From contig NZ_WURB01000005.1 of assembly GCF_009830105.1 (NCBI RefSeq), positions 186,001 through 250,000 of the forward strand: a DNA stretch of 64,000 nt. Reading direction: 5' to 3'. Each line of letters starts with the position of its first letter. Positions within the stretch are counted from its first letter, which is position 1. The stretch is from Microvirga makkahensis. Lineage in GTDB: Bacteria; Pseudomonadota; Alphaproteobacteria; Rhizobiales; Beijerinckiaceae. Both the position numbers and the translations under genes were made by a program. The notes below the pieces were generated by a model that searched no databases, was not told where the DNA came from, and was given only the letters and a program-made list of their open reading frames with translations. This document shows positions 35,901 through 44,872 of this stretch, piece by piece.

Positions 35901-37976
35901 ATGGCGTCTAGCGACACGATAGCAAAGGAACGCGGTAGGGACGTGATGTTCGCCGCCGGCGTCGTCGTCATCCTCGCGATCCTGTTCCTTCCGATTCCGC
36001 CGCTGCTCATCGATATGGGGCTGGCTTTCTCGATCGCGCTGTCTGTCCTTATCCTGATGGTGGCGCTGTGGATCCAGAAGCCGCTCGAATTCTCCGCCTT
36101 CCCGACCGTCCTGCTTATCGCTACGCTTCTTCGTCTCGCTCTCAGCATTGCTTCGACCCGTCTCATTCTTTCTCACGGCCATCAAGGCGTGGATGCAGCA
36201 GGTCATGTGATCAGCGGCTTTTCCCGTTTCGTCATGAGCGGCGATTTCGTGATCGGCATTGTCGTTTTCATCATCCTGATTACAGTCAATTTCCTGGTGA
36301 TTACCAAGGGCGCCACCCGCATCGCGGAAGTCGGGGCACGCTTTACTCTCGATGCTATCCCCGGAAAGCAAATGGCGATCGATGCCGATCTGTCTGCGGG
36401 TCTGATCGACGAGAAGGAAGCTCAAAGACGGCGGCGGGAGCTGGAAGAGGAGAGCGCATTCTTTGGCTCCATGGACGGCGCATCGAAATTCGTTCGCGGC
36501 GAGGCCGTCGCCAGCTTGATCACCATAGCCGTGAATATCTTCGGCGGCATCATCATCGGAGTGACAAGGCACGGATTGTCTCTCTCGAAGGCCGCCGACG
36601 TCTTTACTCAGCTCTCCGTCGGCGATGGCCTGGTCAGTCAGATTCCGGCACTCGTTGTCTCTCTCGCCGCAGGTCTTCTCGTCTCCAAGGGTGGCACGCG
36701 CGGGCAGGCTCAGCAGGCGGTCCTGAACCAATTGGGCGCCTATCCCCGCGCCCTCATGGTGGCATCCGGGATGATGTTCGTCTTCGCGATCGTTCCGGGT
36801 CTCCCGATGGTTCCGTTCTTGATGCTCGGCGGCTTCATGGGGTTCGTGGCCTATAGCATCCCCAGATCCCGTGCGGAGCAGGAGGCACGAGAAAAGCTAA
36901 GCCAGGAACAGGAGCAGCAGAACAAGCTCCTGGAGGCCAGCGACACGGTCAAGGAGACGCTGAAGATTGCGGAAGTGGAACTTTGCCTCGGCAAGCATCT
37001 CTCGTCCTTCCTGGCAGGTTCCCATGGAGACCTGGCCCATCGCGTAAAGAAGATGCGCAAGAAGTTTGCTCAGGATTTCGGCTTCGTTCTGCCGGAGGTC
37101 AAGCTCTCGGACAGCTTCATGATCCCGGCGAAAAGCTATCAGATCAAGATCCATGGCACGGTGATCGCAACGCACGAAATTCGCCCAGGTGATCTGCTGG
37201 TCGTCCTGGGAGACGGTCCGGTACCGGACGTTCCGGGGGATGAGGTGCGGGAGCCTGCCTTCGGCATGAGGGCTCTTTGGATTTCGGATGCCTATGCCGG
37301 CGAAATCAAGCGCCAAGGTTTCGTGGCCGTGGACGGCGCCTCGGTTCTCCTGACCCATCTCAGCGAGGTTATCCGCAACAACCTGCCGCAGCTTCTCTCC
37401 TACAAGGATGTACGTAATCTCCTGGATGGGCTCGAGCCGGAGTACAAGCGCCTGCTCGACGATATCTGCCCATCGCAAATTTCCTATTCCGGCCTACAGG
37501 CGGTTCTGAAGCTGCTGCTGGCCGAGCGCGTCTCTATTCGCAACTTGGGGTTGATCCTAGAGGCCATTGCGGAAATTGCGCCGCACGCTCGTCGGGCGGA
37601 GCAGCTTGTGGAACATGTCCGGATGCGCATGGCTCAACAAATCTGCGGCGATTTGGCCGAAGGGGGAGCCCTCAATGTGCTGCGTCTGGGCAACAAGTGG
37701 GACATCGCCTTCCACCAAAGCCTGAAGCGCGACGCCAAGGGAGATGTCGTCGAATTCGATATCGATCCTCGTCTCGTCGAGCAGTTCGGCGCTGAGGCCT
37801 CGGAGGCTATCAAATCCCGCATGGGTCAAGTCAAGAATTTCGCAATCGTGACTGCTCCGGATGCCAGACCTTATGTCCGCATGATTATAGAACGGATGTT
37901 CTCGTCTCTTCCGGTCATGTCCCATCTCGAGATTGCTCGCGGCATCGAAGTCAACTCTCTCGGCACCATTTCGTGA
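35901..37976 (+). CDS. flhA: FlhA export-gate protein
   Basis: A 691-residue protein. The N-terminal half has about eight transmembrane helices, with the conserved cytoplasmic loop [44 protein letters not shown]. The C-terminal cytoplasmic half is the substrate and chaperone docking platform. Start 35901 is chosen because GGAG lies 6 bases upstream; the upstream in-frame ATG at 35889 overlaps that site. This is the first gene of an operon running into cheR. Confidence 0.96.
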   Translation: MASSDTIAKERGRDVMFAAGVVVILAILFLPIPPLLIDMGLAFSIALSVLILMVALWIQKPLEFSAFPTVLLIATLLRLALSIASTRLILSHGHQGVDAAGHVISGFSRFVMSGDFVIGIVVFIILITVNFLVITKGATRIAEVGARFTLDAIPGKQMAIDADLSAGLIDEKEAQRRRRELEEESAFFGSMDGASKFVRGEAVASLITIAVNIFGGIIIGVTRHGLSLSKAADVFTQLSVGDGLVSQIPALVVSLAAGLLVSKGGTRGQAQQAVLNQLGAYPRALMVASGMMFVFAIVPGLPMVPFLMLGGFMGFVAYSIPRSRAEQEAREKLSQEQEQQNKLLEASDTVKETLKIAEVELCLGKHLSSFLAGSHGDLAHRVKKMRKKFAQDFGFVLPEVKLSDSFMIPAKSYQIKIHGTVIATHEIRPGDLLVVLGDGPVPDVPGDEVREPAFGMRALWISDAYAGEIKRQGFVAVDGASVLLTHLSEVIRNNLPQLLSYKDVRNLLDGLEPEYKRLLDDICPSQISYSGLQAVLKLLLAERVSIRNLGLILEAIAEIAPHARRAEQLVEHVRMRMAQQICGDLAEGGALNVLRLGNKWDIAFHQSLKRDAKGDVVEFDIDPRLVEQFGAEASEAIKSRMGQVKNFAIVTAPDARPYVRMIIERMFSSLPVMSHLEIARGIEVNSLGTIS

Positions 37977-38725
37977 GCCAGGTTACCACTGATATTCTGT
38001 TGGGGATCTTCCTGATTTTCTGCCGGATCGGGGCATGCATGCTGATTGCGCCCGCCCTCTCCAGCAACAGGATTCCGCCTCAGATCCGCCTCTTCCTGGC
38101 TCTGACCGTCAGTCTTGCTCTGTCGCCGGTCCTCCTGGACAAGATCAGCGGCGGGATTGCCGGGCACCCTCCGGCTGTACTGCTGTCCTGGATCGCATCC
38201 GAACTGCTGGTTGGTTTGCTGATCGGGCTTCTGGCGCGGGTCTACTTCTTCGCCCTTCAGACCATGCTGGTGGCGGTATCGATGGCGCTCAGCTATGGAG
38301 GCATGCCGGGATCGCCGATTGACGAAGCCGAGCCCCTTCCCGCAATCAGCTCGCTCATCATGATGGTCGCGACGGCCGCGGTCTTTTTATCCGACCTTCA
38401 TTGGGAGATCTTTCGAGGTCTGATCGCCTCCTACTCGAGAATGCCCGCGGGTCAGGGCATAGGTCCTCAATCCTCATTGACGGAGCTGGTTGACCAAACC
38501 GGAGCTGCTTTCGTCGTGTCGCTCAGGATAAGCAGTCCGTTCCTGCTCTACTCGGTCATCGTCAATCTCGTGGCGGGGCTCGCGAACAAGCTGACACCGC
38601 AAATTCCCGTGTTCTTCATCGCTACTCCTTTCGTTATGCTTGGGGGCCTGTTTGTCATGTACTTTGCCGCTCAAGATTACGTGCTGCTTTTCATCGAAGC
38701 CTTCTCTGCGTGGCTTAGGGGCTGA
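37973..38725 (+). CDS. fliR: FliR export-gate protein
   Basis: A 250-residue membrane protein with about six helices. Family segments include [38 protein letters not shown] and [12 protein letters not shown]. The start is GTG, overlapping the flhA stop by 4 bp. It completes the FliP-FliQ-FliR set, whose genes lie in three different operons here. Confidence 0.95.
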   Translation: MSQVTTDILLGIFLIFCRIGACMLIAPALSSNRIPPQIRLFLALTVSLALSPVLLDKISGGIAGHPPAVLLSWIASELLVGLLIGLLARVYFFALQTMLVAVSMALSYGGMPGSPIDEAEPLPAISSLIMMVATAAVFLSDLHWEIFRGLIASYSRMPAGQGIGPQSSLTELVDQTGAAFVVSLRISSPFLLYSVIVNLVAGLANKLTPQIPVFFIATPFVMLGGLFVMYFAAQDYVLLFIEAFSAWLRG

Positions 38726-38731
38726 TCTTCC

Positions 38732-39130
38732 ATGAGGGAAAGACTCAAGAAGGTCGACAGGCTGGTTAACGTCCAAAGACAACTCCACAGAAACGCGGAA
38801 CTCCAGCTCGTCAGTCTCGAACACAGGGAGGCCGAGCTGAAGACTGCTCAGGAGGAGCTCCTTCAGGCCATGGGGGATACTGATGCACTCCATGGTCTCT
38901 TTGTCGATGTTATCGCCAAGAGAGTAAAGATGCTGGCGCTTGAGGAGGCCAAAACGCGGGCAGCGATCGTCGATCAGAGGGCCGTTACTGTCGCAAAAGC
39001 GCTGCAAGTGAAACGCAGTGAGAAGTTGTTCTCGCGTGTGAAGGAGGACGTTCGCCAGAGTCAGGAGAAGACGGACCTCAACGCCATCCTTGAGGCGATC
39101 GTCGGGAGGGGCAGCACAAGCCTCCCGTAA
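38732..39130 (+). CDS. fliJ: FliJ-like coiled-coil export protein
   Basis: A 132-residue protein, almost entirely one or two long helices with heptad-like spacing (ERLKKVDRLVNVQRQLHRNAELQLVSLEHREAELKTAQEEL). This is the plan of FliJ, which sits in the FliI ATPase ring. Sequence similarity is too weak to be certain. It lies between fliR and flgJ, and no other FliJ candidate is present. Confidence 0.55.
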   Translation: MRERLKKVDRLVNVQRQLHRNAELQLVSLEHREAELKTAQEELLQAMGDTDALHGLFVDVIAKRVKMLALEEAKTRAAIVDQRAVTVAKALQVKRSEKLFSRVKEDVRQSQEKTDLNAILEAIVGRGSTSLP

Positions 39131-39175
39131 GCCTCGAGGGGTAGAGTGCGGGCAAACGAGTACAAGGAAATCGCA

Positions 39176-39610
39176 ATGGCGATCAATCCCCCGTCCGACA
39201 TTATCAGCGACGTCGCCCGAGCCGCCGATCCCTCTCGATATCAGGCGGCCACTCGAAGCCTTGCTCAAGGTTCGGCCCCGGTCGGCGAAGCGACGTTCGA
39301 GGATACGGTCCGCTCGATCTCTGCGCGCCCGGTGGGTATGGGCACGGATATTTATCAGATCCGCAACACATTGCGGAACGATGCGGAGTCCGCTGCATCT
39401 GACAAGTCGAAGAAGACCGCACAGGACTTTGAGGCCTTCATCCTGCAGACCTTCATCGAGTCGATGCTTCCGAAGGACGCCGAGAATTCCTACGGCAAAG
39501 GCAGCGCCGGCTCCGTCTGGAGATCGATGCTCGCCGAGCAGGTCGCTGCCCAAGTGGCGAAAGCAGGCGGCATAGGGATAGCGAAGTACATTTCGGGTGA
39601 GAAGACCTAG
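39176..39610 (+). CDS. flgJ: FlgJ N-terminal rod-binding protein
   Basis: A 144-residue protein consisting only of the rod-binding module, with the signature KTAQDFEAFILQTFIESMLPKDAENSYGKGSAGSVWRSMLAEQVAAQVAKAGGIGIAKYI. The muramidase half found in enteric FlgJ is missing; the lytic transglycosylase at 21767 probably supplies it. The ATG at 39176 begins MAINPPSD; an upstream GTG would add ten residues. Confidence 0.9.
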   Translation: MAINPPSDIISDVARAADPSRYQAATRSLAQGSAPVGEATFEDTVRSISARPVGMGTDIYQIRNTLRNDAESAASDKSKKTAQDFEAFILQTFIESMLPKDAENSYGKGSAGSVWRSMLAEQVAAQVAKAGGIGIAKYISGEKT

Positions 39611-39620
39611 GGAGAGTTCG

Positions 39621-39965
39621 ATGTTGATGAAATCGTTGGAGCGTCTGGAGGAAACACTGGATCTTGAGACGGCAGCCCTGCTGTCCCGCGATCTGAGCAA
39701 GCTCGAGGATTTCAACCGCCGGAAGAGTCAAAGTCTTCTTGAGATCAGCCGAATGGTGAGGTCCGTCGAGAACGGAGTGATCGATGAGAACGCCGTGAAG
39801 AGGTTTCAAAGTCTCAAGAGCAAGCTCGAGGAGAATCAGGCTATCCTTGAACGCCATATGCGAGCCGTGCAGGAGATTTCAGCCGTCATCTCGGGAGCCA
39901 TCCGTGCCGCGGAGTCGGATAGTACATACTCTGCCGATGTGGCGCACAGGGGTTATGGTGCATGA
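39621..39965 (+). CDS. flgN: FlgN-like chaperone
   Basis: A 114-residue helical protein. The pattern LERLEETLDLETAALLSRDLSKLEDFNRRKSQSLLEISRM resembles FlgN/FlgN-like chaperones, which hold FlgK and FlgL before export. GGGAGAG lies 6 bases before the ATG. It overlaps the next gene by 4 bp. The assignment rests on helix pattern, size and location. Confidence 0.6.
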   Translation: MLMKSLERLEETLDLETAALLSRDLSKLEDFNRRKSQSLLEISRMVRSVENGVIDENAVKRFQSLKSKLEENQAILERHMRAVQEISAVISGAIRAAESDSTYSADVAHRGYGA

Positions 39966-40411
39966 TCAGGAACGTCATAGCCGGGTTCTGGGTTTGCGCA
40001 GTCACGCTTGGCTCGTGCTATGCGGCTGTGACGTGGATGGTCGGGCGTGCACCGGCGGAGGAGAAGCCGCATTACGAAGGCCTGCAGTACAAGAAAATTC
40101 CACCGATCAACATCCCCATCATCGCTGATGGGGCCGTACAGGGCTATGTGGTAGCGAGCCTCGTCTTCACCGCCGACTCGAGAACTTTGCGGGAGATATC
40201 CGTTCCTCCGGACTCTTTCATTCAGGATGAAGTGTTCCGTTATGTGTACTCGGATGAGACGCTCGATTTCAGAAGGCTGTCGCGATACAATGTCAACGGG
40301 ATGATCGGCAATGTCAGAGACAGGATCAACAAAAGACTTGGTGCTGAAATCGTGAAGGAAATCCTGATCGAGAACTTCAACTTCGTCGACAAATCCGACA
40401 TTCGATCCTGA
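39962..40411 (+). CDS. Membrane-anchored unknown with a FliL-like tail
   Basis: A 149-residue protein. A single N-terminal transmembrane segment (residues 5-27) is followed by a periplasmic domain with IIADGAVQGYVVASLVFTAD and the ending VRDRINKRLGAEIVKEILIENFNFVDK. That ending resembles the last helix and strand of FliL (R-D-x-hN-x-x-L-G-x-E-h-V-K-E). It may be a FliL paralogue; a FliL proper is encoded at 14319. It overlaps the flgN-like gene by 4 bp, so a role in the flagellum is likely. Confidence 0.5.
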   Translation: MIRNVIAGFWVCAVTLGSCYAAVTWMVGRAPAEEKPHYEGLQYKKIPPINIPIIADGAVQGYVVASLVFTADSRTLREISVPPDSFIQDEVFRYVYSDETLDFRRLSRYNVNGMIGNVRDRINKRLGAEIVKEILIENFNFVDKSDIRS

Positions 40412-40465
40412 CCCGATGCTCGGCACGCACTAGGCCGCTTTATACTCTCCTTGGATATTTCTTCG

Positions 40466-40849
40466 ATGATGTATTGCCTGATTGTCGATGACTCTCGCAC
40501 GATCCGAAAGGTGTCGCGAGAGATCGTTGAAAGCCTCTCCTTCGAGGTGGAAGAAGCGGAGAACGGCGAGGCCGGACTCTCCAGATGCCGCGCGAGAATG
40601 CCGGATGTGGTCCTTCTCGACTGGAACATGCCGGTCATGGACGGCTACAGCTTTCTGAAGGAGCTCAGGAGAAGCCCAGGAGGCGGAATGCCCAAAGTCG
40701 TGTTCTGCACGACGGAGAACGATTTGGATCATATCACCCGAGCGTTGGAGGCAGGCGCGGACGAGTATGTCATGAAGCCGTTCGACAAAGCCATTCTGGC
40801 GGCGAAGTTTCAGGAACTGGGACTCCTCTCTGAAAGCCTTTCGCTGTGA
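40466..40849 (+). CDS. cheY: Second CheY-type response regulator
   Basis: A 127-residue single receiver domain with LIVDDSR, phospho-acceptor Asp in VLLDWNMPVMDG, Thr in FCTTEN and Lys in VMKPFDK. It lies directly upstream of cheB and cheR at the end of the flhA operon, apart from the cheA operon. With a CheZ in the other operon, this copy may be a second motor-binding CheY, a phosphate sink, or part of adaptation. Confidence 0.9.
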   Translation: MMYCLIVDDSRTIRKVSREIVESLSFEVEEAENGEAGLSRCRARMPDVVLLDWNMPVMDGYSFLKELRRSPGGGMPKVVFCTTENDLDHITRALEAGADEYVMKPFDKAILAAKFQELGLLSESLSL

Positions 40850-40859
40850 GGAGCCCTCA

Positions 40860-41969
40860 GTGACACCGGTATTCAATTCCAGTTCCCGGCACGGCCATCC
40901 GGTTCGGGTGATGATCGTTGACGATAGTGCTGTCATTCGTGGCATGATCGCCCGCTGGGTCGCCGAGATTGGCGGCTTCGAGGTTGTCTGCACGGCCTCC
41001 AACGGACGAATGGCCGTCGATATGGCGGAACGACATAAACCGGATATTGTGCTTCTCGATATCGAGATGCCCGAGATTGATGGGCTGTCGGCCCTTCCGA
41101 TGATCCTGAAGGCTCACCCTGCCAGCAAGGTCGTCGTGATCTCGACTTTGACGAAGCGAAATGCACAAATTTCACTGAAGTGCCTTTCCTTGGGAGCTGT
41201 CGACTATCTGGCGAAACCCGAAAGCGCACGCGCGGCCGATGCCGCGGCAGTGTTCCGGCGCGATCTCGTGGAGAAGTTATGCGCCCTCGGCCCCGCGAAA
41301 CCGCGCCAGATGCATGCCGTGCCCGCAGCAGGCACGGCCTCGGCTTCGCCCGCTCCGACATCTTTGCCCCGTACGGGCCAGGTGCGCCCGCAATGCCTTC
41401 TCATCGGTTCCTCGACTGGCGGGCCGAGAGCCGTCGAGCGGGTGTTGCAGGATCTCAAGCCGGCTTTGGCGAGGATCCCGGTTCTGATCGTCCAGCACAT
41501 GCCAGCCATGTTCACCGCGGTTTTCGCGGAGCACTTGCAAACCCTGCTTTCGCTCCCCTGCAGGGAGGCTCGGGACGGCGAGGCAATTGTGGCCGGTACG
41601 GTTCTGGTCGCTCCGGGAGGTCGTCACATGGGAGTGAATGCGGTGGCGGGAAAGCCTGCCATTCGTCTCGGCGACGACCCGCCGGAGAATTTCTGCCGTC
41701 CGGCCGTAGACATATTGTTCCGCGAGGCCGCATCCGTCTTCGGTGCTTCGGCGGTGGCAGTGGTGCTGACCGGCATGGGATCCGACGGAACGGCCGGCGC
41801 CCGCGACCTGGTGCGCGCGGGTGCGACCGTGATAGTGCAAGATGAAGCCAGTAGCATCGTCTGGGGCATGCCGGGAAGCGTTGTCAAGGCCGGGATCGCT
41901 CACGAAATACTTCCTCTGGACGCGATCGGCCGCTCCTTACAGGGCCTCATTGCCGGAGCCTCACGATGA
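40860..41969 (+). CDS. cheB: CheB protein-glutamate methylesterase
   Basis: A 369-residue enzyme. The receiver domain is at residues 15-130 (MIVDDSAVIRG, Asp in VLLDIEMPEIDG, Lys in LAKPES). The catalytic domain has Ser in LIGSSTGGPRAV, His in VQHMPAMFTAVFAEHL and Asp in LTGMGSDGTAGA. It removes methyl groups from chemoreceptors. The start is GTG, 10 bp after cheY. It overlaps cheR by 4 bp. Confidence 0.97.
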   Translation: MTPVFNSSSRHGHPVRVMIVDDSAVIRGMIARWVAEIGGFEVVCTASNGRMAVDMAERHKPDIVLLDIEMPEIDGLSALPMILKAHPASKVVVISTLTKRNAQISLKCLSLGAVDYLAKPESARAADAAAVFRRDLVEKLCALGPAKPRQMHAVPAAGTASASPAPTSLPRTGQVRPQCLLIGSSTGGPRAVERVLQDLKPALARIPVLIVQHMPAMFTAVFAEHLQTLLSLPCREARDGEAIVAGTVLVAPGGRHMGVNAVAGKPAIRLGDDPPENFCRPAVDILFREAASVFGASAVAVVLTGMGSDGTAGARDLVRAGATVIVQDEASSIVWGMPGSVVKAGIAHEILPLDAIGRSLQGLIAGASR

Positions 41970-42820
41970 CTGAATTAGAGTTTGAAACTCTCCGCGTGTT
42001 CCTGAAGGCTCGCTCCGGATTGGCGCTCTCTCCGGACAAGCGCTATCTTGTCGAAAGCCGGCTCGCCTCGGTTTGCACGCGCTTCAAGATCGAGAGCCTG
42101 TCCCGCCTGATCTGGGAGATCAAGTCCGGCCGGTCTCAGGCGGTCGAGAATGCAACCATCGAAGCGATGACGACGAACGAGACGTTCTTCTTCCGCGACA
42201 AGGCGCCGTTCGACCTGTTTCAGGACGTTCTTCTTCCGCGCTTCATCAAGGAGCGGGCCGCGAGCCGTCGCCTGAGGATCTGGTGCGCAGCGGCTTCGAC
42301 CGGGCAGGAGCCGTATTCCCTTGCCATGCTCCTCAAGGAGGCCTCGGCCCGAATGCCCGGCTGGCAGATCGACATCGTCGCGACCGACATCTCCAACGAG
42401 GTTCTCGAGAAGGCGAGGGCAGGGATCTACAATCAGTTCGAGGTGCAGAGAGGGCTCCCGATCCGGCTTCTGGTGAAGTACTTCACCCAGAAAGGCGATC
42501 AGTGGCAGATCGCGTCCGACATCCGCTCCATGGTGGATTTCCGCTACTTGAACCTCATCGAGGATTTCGGCCGTCTCGGGCCGTTCGACATCGTGTATTG
42601 CCGGAACGTGCTGATCTATTTCGATACCCAGACGAAGGCCGATGTGCTTCGCAGAATCGCACAGCAGATGCCCCCGGACGGCGCCCTTGTGCTGGGGGCA
42701 TCGGAGACGATTCTCGGTATCACCGATGCGCTCACCCTCGATCCGTCTTATCGGGGCCTGTATGGAAAATCCGCATCCGTCAGTGGAGCCTCGAGGCCGG
42801 CATTGGTCGGCATACGGTAA
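41966..42820 (+). CDS. cheR: CheR protein-glutamate methyltransferase
   Basis: A 284-residue SAM-dependent methyltransferase of chemoreceptors. The N-terminal helical domain contains AMTTNETFFFRDKAPF, and the SAM site begins LRIWCAAASTGQEPYSLAML. IVYCRNVLIYF is the family motif near the end. It is the last gene of the flhA operon. The chemoreceptor at 46751 lacks a C-terminal CheR-tethering pentapeptide. Confidence 0.97.
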   Translation: MTELEFETLRVFLKARSGLALSPDKRYLVESRLASVCTRFKIESLSRLIWEIKSGRSQAVENATIEAMTTNETFFFRDKAPFDLFQDVLLPRFIKERAASRRLRIWCAAASTGQEPYSLAMLLKEASARMPGWQIDIVATDISNEVLEKARAGIYNQFEVQRGLPIRLLVKYFTQKGDQWQIASDIRSMVDFRYLNLIEDFGRLGPFDIVYCRNVLIYFDTQTKADVLRRIAQQMPPDGALVLGASETILGITDALTLDPSYRGLYGKSASVSGASRPALVGIR

Positions 42821-42941
42821 CGACAGATCCAGCTTTTGCGTGGTGTTGATTGCCGCTGTTCGGACAGCGGATCTACTCAACGTGATGGTATGCTGAGCGC
42901 TCGCGTTACTCGCGCGATCGCTTCATGCTCTTGGACTTATT

Positions 42942-42950
42942 ATGGTTAAC
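42942..42950 (-). promoter_or_regulatory. GTTAACCAT, CtrA-type half site upstream of the flagellin promoter
   Basis: The minus strand reads GTTAACCAT, close to the TTAACCAT core associated with CtrA in rhizobia. It lies 44 bp upstream of the predicted flagellin -35 element. A single short match can be chance. Confidence 0.3.
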
Positions 42951-42993
42951 AGAATCTCTACAGAAATAATCGATTCCATTTTGCCGTTTGTGC

Positions 42994-43022
42994 TTGACCC
43001 TCGAGCATGATTCGAGCATAAA
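42994..43022 (+). promoter_or_regulatory. Predicted flagellin promoter with 11-bp direct repeat
   Basis: The -35 is TTGACC (42994-42999), then a 17-bp spacer, then the -10 CATAAA (43017-43022). The spacer and -10 contain a direct repeat of TCGAGCAT at 43001-43008 and 43012-43019 with an 11-bp period, a likely regulator-binding site. Transcription from here would give a leader of about 210 bases before the flagellin ATG. Confidence 0.55.
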
Positions 43023-43096
43023 TGGACCCACGAAAGCAGCGGGCGATGTAAAAGCTCCTGTCTCGAATGCACTACGGAGGCTCTGTTCGAGAGCGC

Positions 43097-43183
43097 GGCA
43101 TGACGCCACTCCGTTTTACCGGTTGAGCCCGGATGTCATGTGAGCAGCGGATCGAGTTCTCCTCGAGGCATGATGCCACTCCG
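43097..43183 (+). repeat. Two copies of a 17-bp palindrome-bearing repeat in the flagellin leader
   Basis: GGCATGACGCCACTCCG at 43097-43113 and GGCATGATGCCACTCCG at 43167-43183 differ at one base and are 70 bp apart. The first 11 bases are palindromic (GGCAT-G-ATGCC, perfect in the second copy). They are in the predicted 5' untranslated region, so they could form RNA hairpins recognised by FlbT, or bind a protein as DNA. Confidence 0.6.
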
Positions 43184-43240
43184 CTGGGTCGGTCCATCCC
43201 GACATTCCCTGAACAATCACATCATTCAAGGAAGAAGCAC

Positions 43241-44158
43241 ATGTCTTCAATCAATACCAATCTGTCCGCCATGACCGCTCTGCAGGCTCTCAAAGCCACG
43301 CAGAATGCCATGAACAAGAACCAGAACGAGATCTCCACGGGTCTGCGCGTCTCCGAGGCTTCGCACAACGCCTCCTACTGGTCGATCGCGACCACGATGA
43401 AGTCCGACAAGGGTGCTCTCAGCGCTGTGAAGGACTCCATCGGCCAGTCGAAGTCCATGATCAACACCTTCACGTCGGCTCTCGACAAGACGCTGACCTA
43501 TCTGAACAAGATGAAGGAAGGTCTCGTGGCTGCTCGTCAGCCCGGTGCAGATCTGGACAAGATCCAGGGTGAGTTCGACGCCCACATCGAAGGTATGCGG
43601 AGCGCGGCCGCTTCGGCTACGTTCAACGGCCAGAACTGGCTGCAGACCGAGGGCGGGAACGTTGAGCTTGTTACGTCGTACGACGGCAAGTCCAACAAAG
43701 TTAACACCCTGACGATCAACACCGACGACACGCAGCTCATCGGGTTGGCTGCGGGCGGCACCACAGCTGACGAGACCGTGGGCATCCTGGCGGACGTGCT
43801 GACGGTGGACCTCGCCACCGCGAAGACGGCCGGCACGGACGCGACGGCTGGAACTGCTGACGACGGCGTCGACACCGCCATCATTGACGGCTTCCTGGAA
43901 GACATCGACACTGCTATCAGCAACGTGACGAAGGCTTCGGCGATGCTCGGTGCCAACAAGGCCTTGCTCGAGACCCAGGAAGAGTTCATCGGCGTCCTGT
44001 CCGACTCGCTCACCGCCGGTGTGAGCACCTTCATCGATGCCGACATGAACGAGGCTTCGACCCGCAACCAGGCTCTGCAGACCCAGCAGCAGCTCGGCGT
44101 GCAGGCTCTCTCGATGGCGAACCAGAACAGCCAGATGATCCTGAAGCTCTTCCAGTAA
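43241..44158 (+). CDS. fliC: Flagellin
   Basis: A 305-residue filament subunit. The N terminus SSINTNLSAMTALQALKATQNAMNKNQNEISTGLRVSEASHNASYWSIATTMKSD and C terminus NQALQTQQQLGVQALSMANQNSQMILKLFQ are the conserved D0/D1 coiled coils. The middle (about residues 150-215) is variable. The start at 43241 has AAGGAAG upstream and gives the canonical N terminus; the frame is open upstream but unconserved. Only one flagellin is present in the window. A strong terminator follows. Confidence 0.97.
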   Translation: MSSINTNLSAMTALQALKATQNAMNKNQNEISTGLRVSEASHNASYWSIATTMKSDKGALSAVKDSIGQSKSMINTFTSALDKTLTYLNKMKEGLVAARQPGADLDKIQGEFDAHIEGMRSAAASATFNGQNWLQTEGGNVELVTSYDGKSNKVNTLTINTDDTQLIGLAAGGTTADETVGILADVLTVDLATAKTAGTDATAGTADDGVDTAIIDGFLEDIDTAISNVTKASAMLGANKALLETQEEFIGVLSDSLTAGVSTFIDADMNEASTRNQALQTQQQLGVQALSMANQNSQMILKLFQ

Positions 44159-44182
44159 GAGCCTCGGAACGGACTGAGAGGA

Positions 44183-44217
44183 GCCTCGCCTTGCAAAGGG
44201 CGAGGCTTCTTTTTTTA
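44183..44217 (+). terminator. Flagellin terminator
   Basis: The stem GCCTCGCC-N8-GGCGAGGC (44183-44206) is followed by TTCTTTTTTTT. It lies 24 bp after the flagellin stop, a classic intrinsic terminator. Confidence 0.92.
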
Positions 44218-44234
44218 AGATAGTTGGTGCGGCC

Positions 44235-44834
44235 ATGAGTCAGCAGCCGTCAAAATCGCTTTCATTGAAAAGTTTTCTGGGCGTGGCCGTGCTGCTTGGC
44301 GCGGCGGGGATGTTCGCGAGCAACAAAGCTGAGGCTCTCGACACATGGATCGGCTCGTGGGACTATGTCCTCCAGCATGATCAGGAGGGTAGGCCCAGCG
44401 CCGCCTTCGCACGCCTGCGCGGGGACGACGAGGCCCTGCTGTGGCTGACATGCGCGCGATACCCGACAGACGGGAAGGCGCAGAAGGCGGTATCCCTATC
44501 GGCCACGGTCTCCCAGAAGAGCTATCTCGGGCGCAGTCCGTCTCGGGGCCGCAGTACCGTCTATTGGTTCGACGACGGCAGTCCGGAACTGTCCTACTGG
44601 GTCTATCGCGAAAGGGCGGGGCAGATAGCCAGCGCGGAGCAGGTCACCCGAATTCTCGAGAAGATGACGGATGCCCAGTCTCTCGTTATCGAGCTTTCGA
44701 ATTACCGCTACGAGACGCTCCGGTCGCAGTTTCAGTTCAATCCTCTCGACACGAAGCGCGTGGCAGAAAGGTTCAGGCAGGATTGCCGGGCTATAGCTGG
44801 TCCTGCGAATGCGGATTCGCCCTCGATCCGCTGA
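44235..44834 (+). CDS. Secreted protein of unknown function after flagellin
   Basis: The 199-residue product is not recognised. It has a signal peptide or anchor (residues 13-30, FLGVAVLLGAAGMFASNKAEA) followed by DTWIGSWDYVLQHD, and a beta-rich domain with LLWLTCARYPTDGK and a Cys pair (about residues 75 and 186). The ending is helical and polar. It sits between flagellin and the DUF1217 gene on the same strand, beyond a terminator, so it is probably co-transcribed with DUF1217. A motility link is inferred from position only. Confidence 0.65.
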   Translation: MSQQPSKSLSLKSFLGVAVLLGAAGMFASNKAEALDTWIGSWDYVLQHDQEGRPSAAFARLRGDDEALLWLTCARYPTDGKAQKAVSLSATVSQKSYLGRSPSRGRSTVYWFDDGSPELSYWVYRERAGQIASAEQVTRILEKMTDAQSLVIELSNYRYETLRSQFQFNPLDTKRVAERFRQDCRAIAGPANADSPSIR

Positions 44835-44872
44835 AGGCAGGCTGCCGACCTGTGAACGCTTGAAGGTGTAAC

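Noticed and set aside
38474..39715. A 413-codon antisense frame across the fliR end, fliJ-like and flgJ genes
   Set aside because: It is a shadow of well-supported plus-strand genes in an operon with tight spacing.
43220..43231. CATCATTCAAGG before flagellin as a copy of the flagellar element
   Set aside because: Only 9 bp before the ATG; it is part of the ribosome binding site region.
43133..43240. Upstream extension of the flagellin reading frame
   Set aside because: The canonical flagellin N terminus begins at 43241 with its own ribosome site; the 36 extra residues are unconserved and cover the leader repeats.
44165..44189. GGAAC-N16-CGCC after the flagellin stop as a stress promoter
   Set aside because: The -10 is poor and overlaps the flagellin terminator stem.
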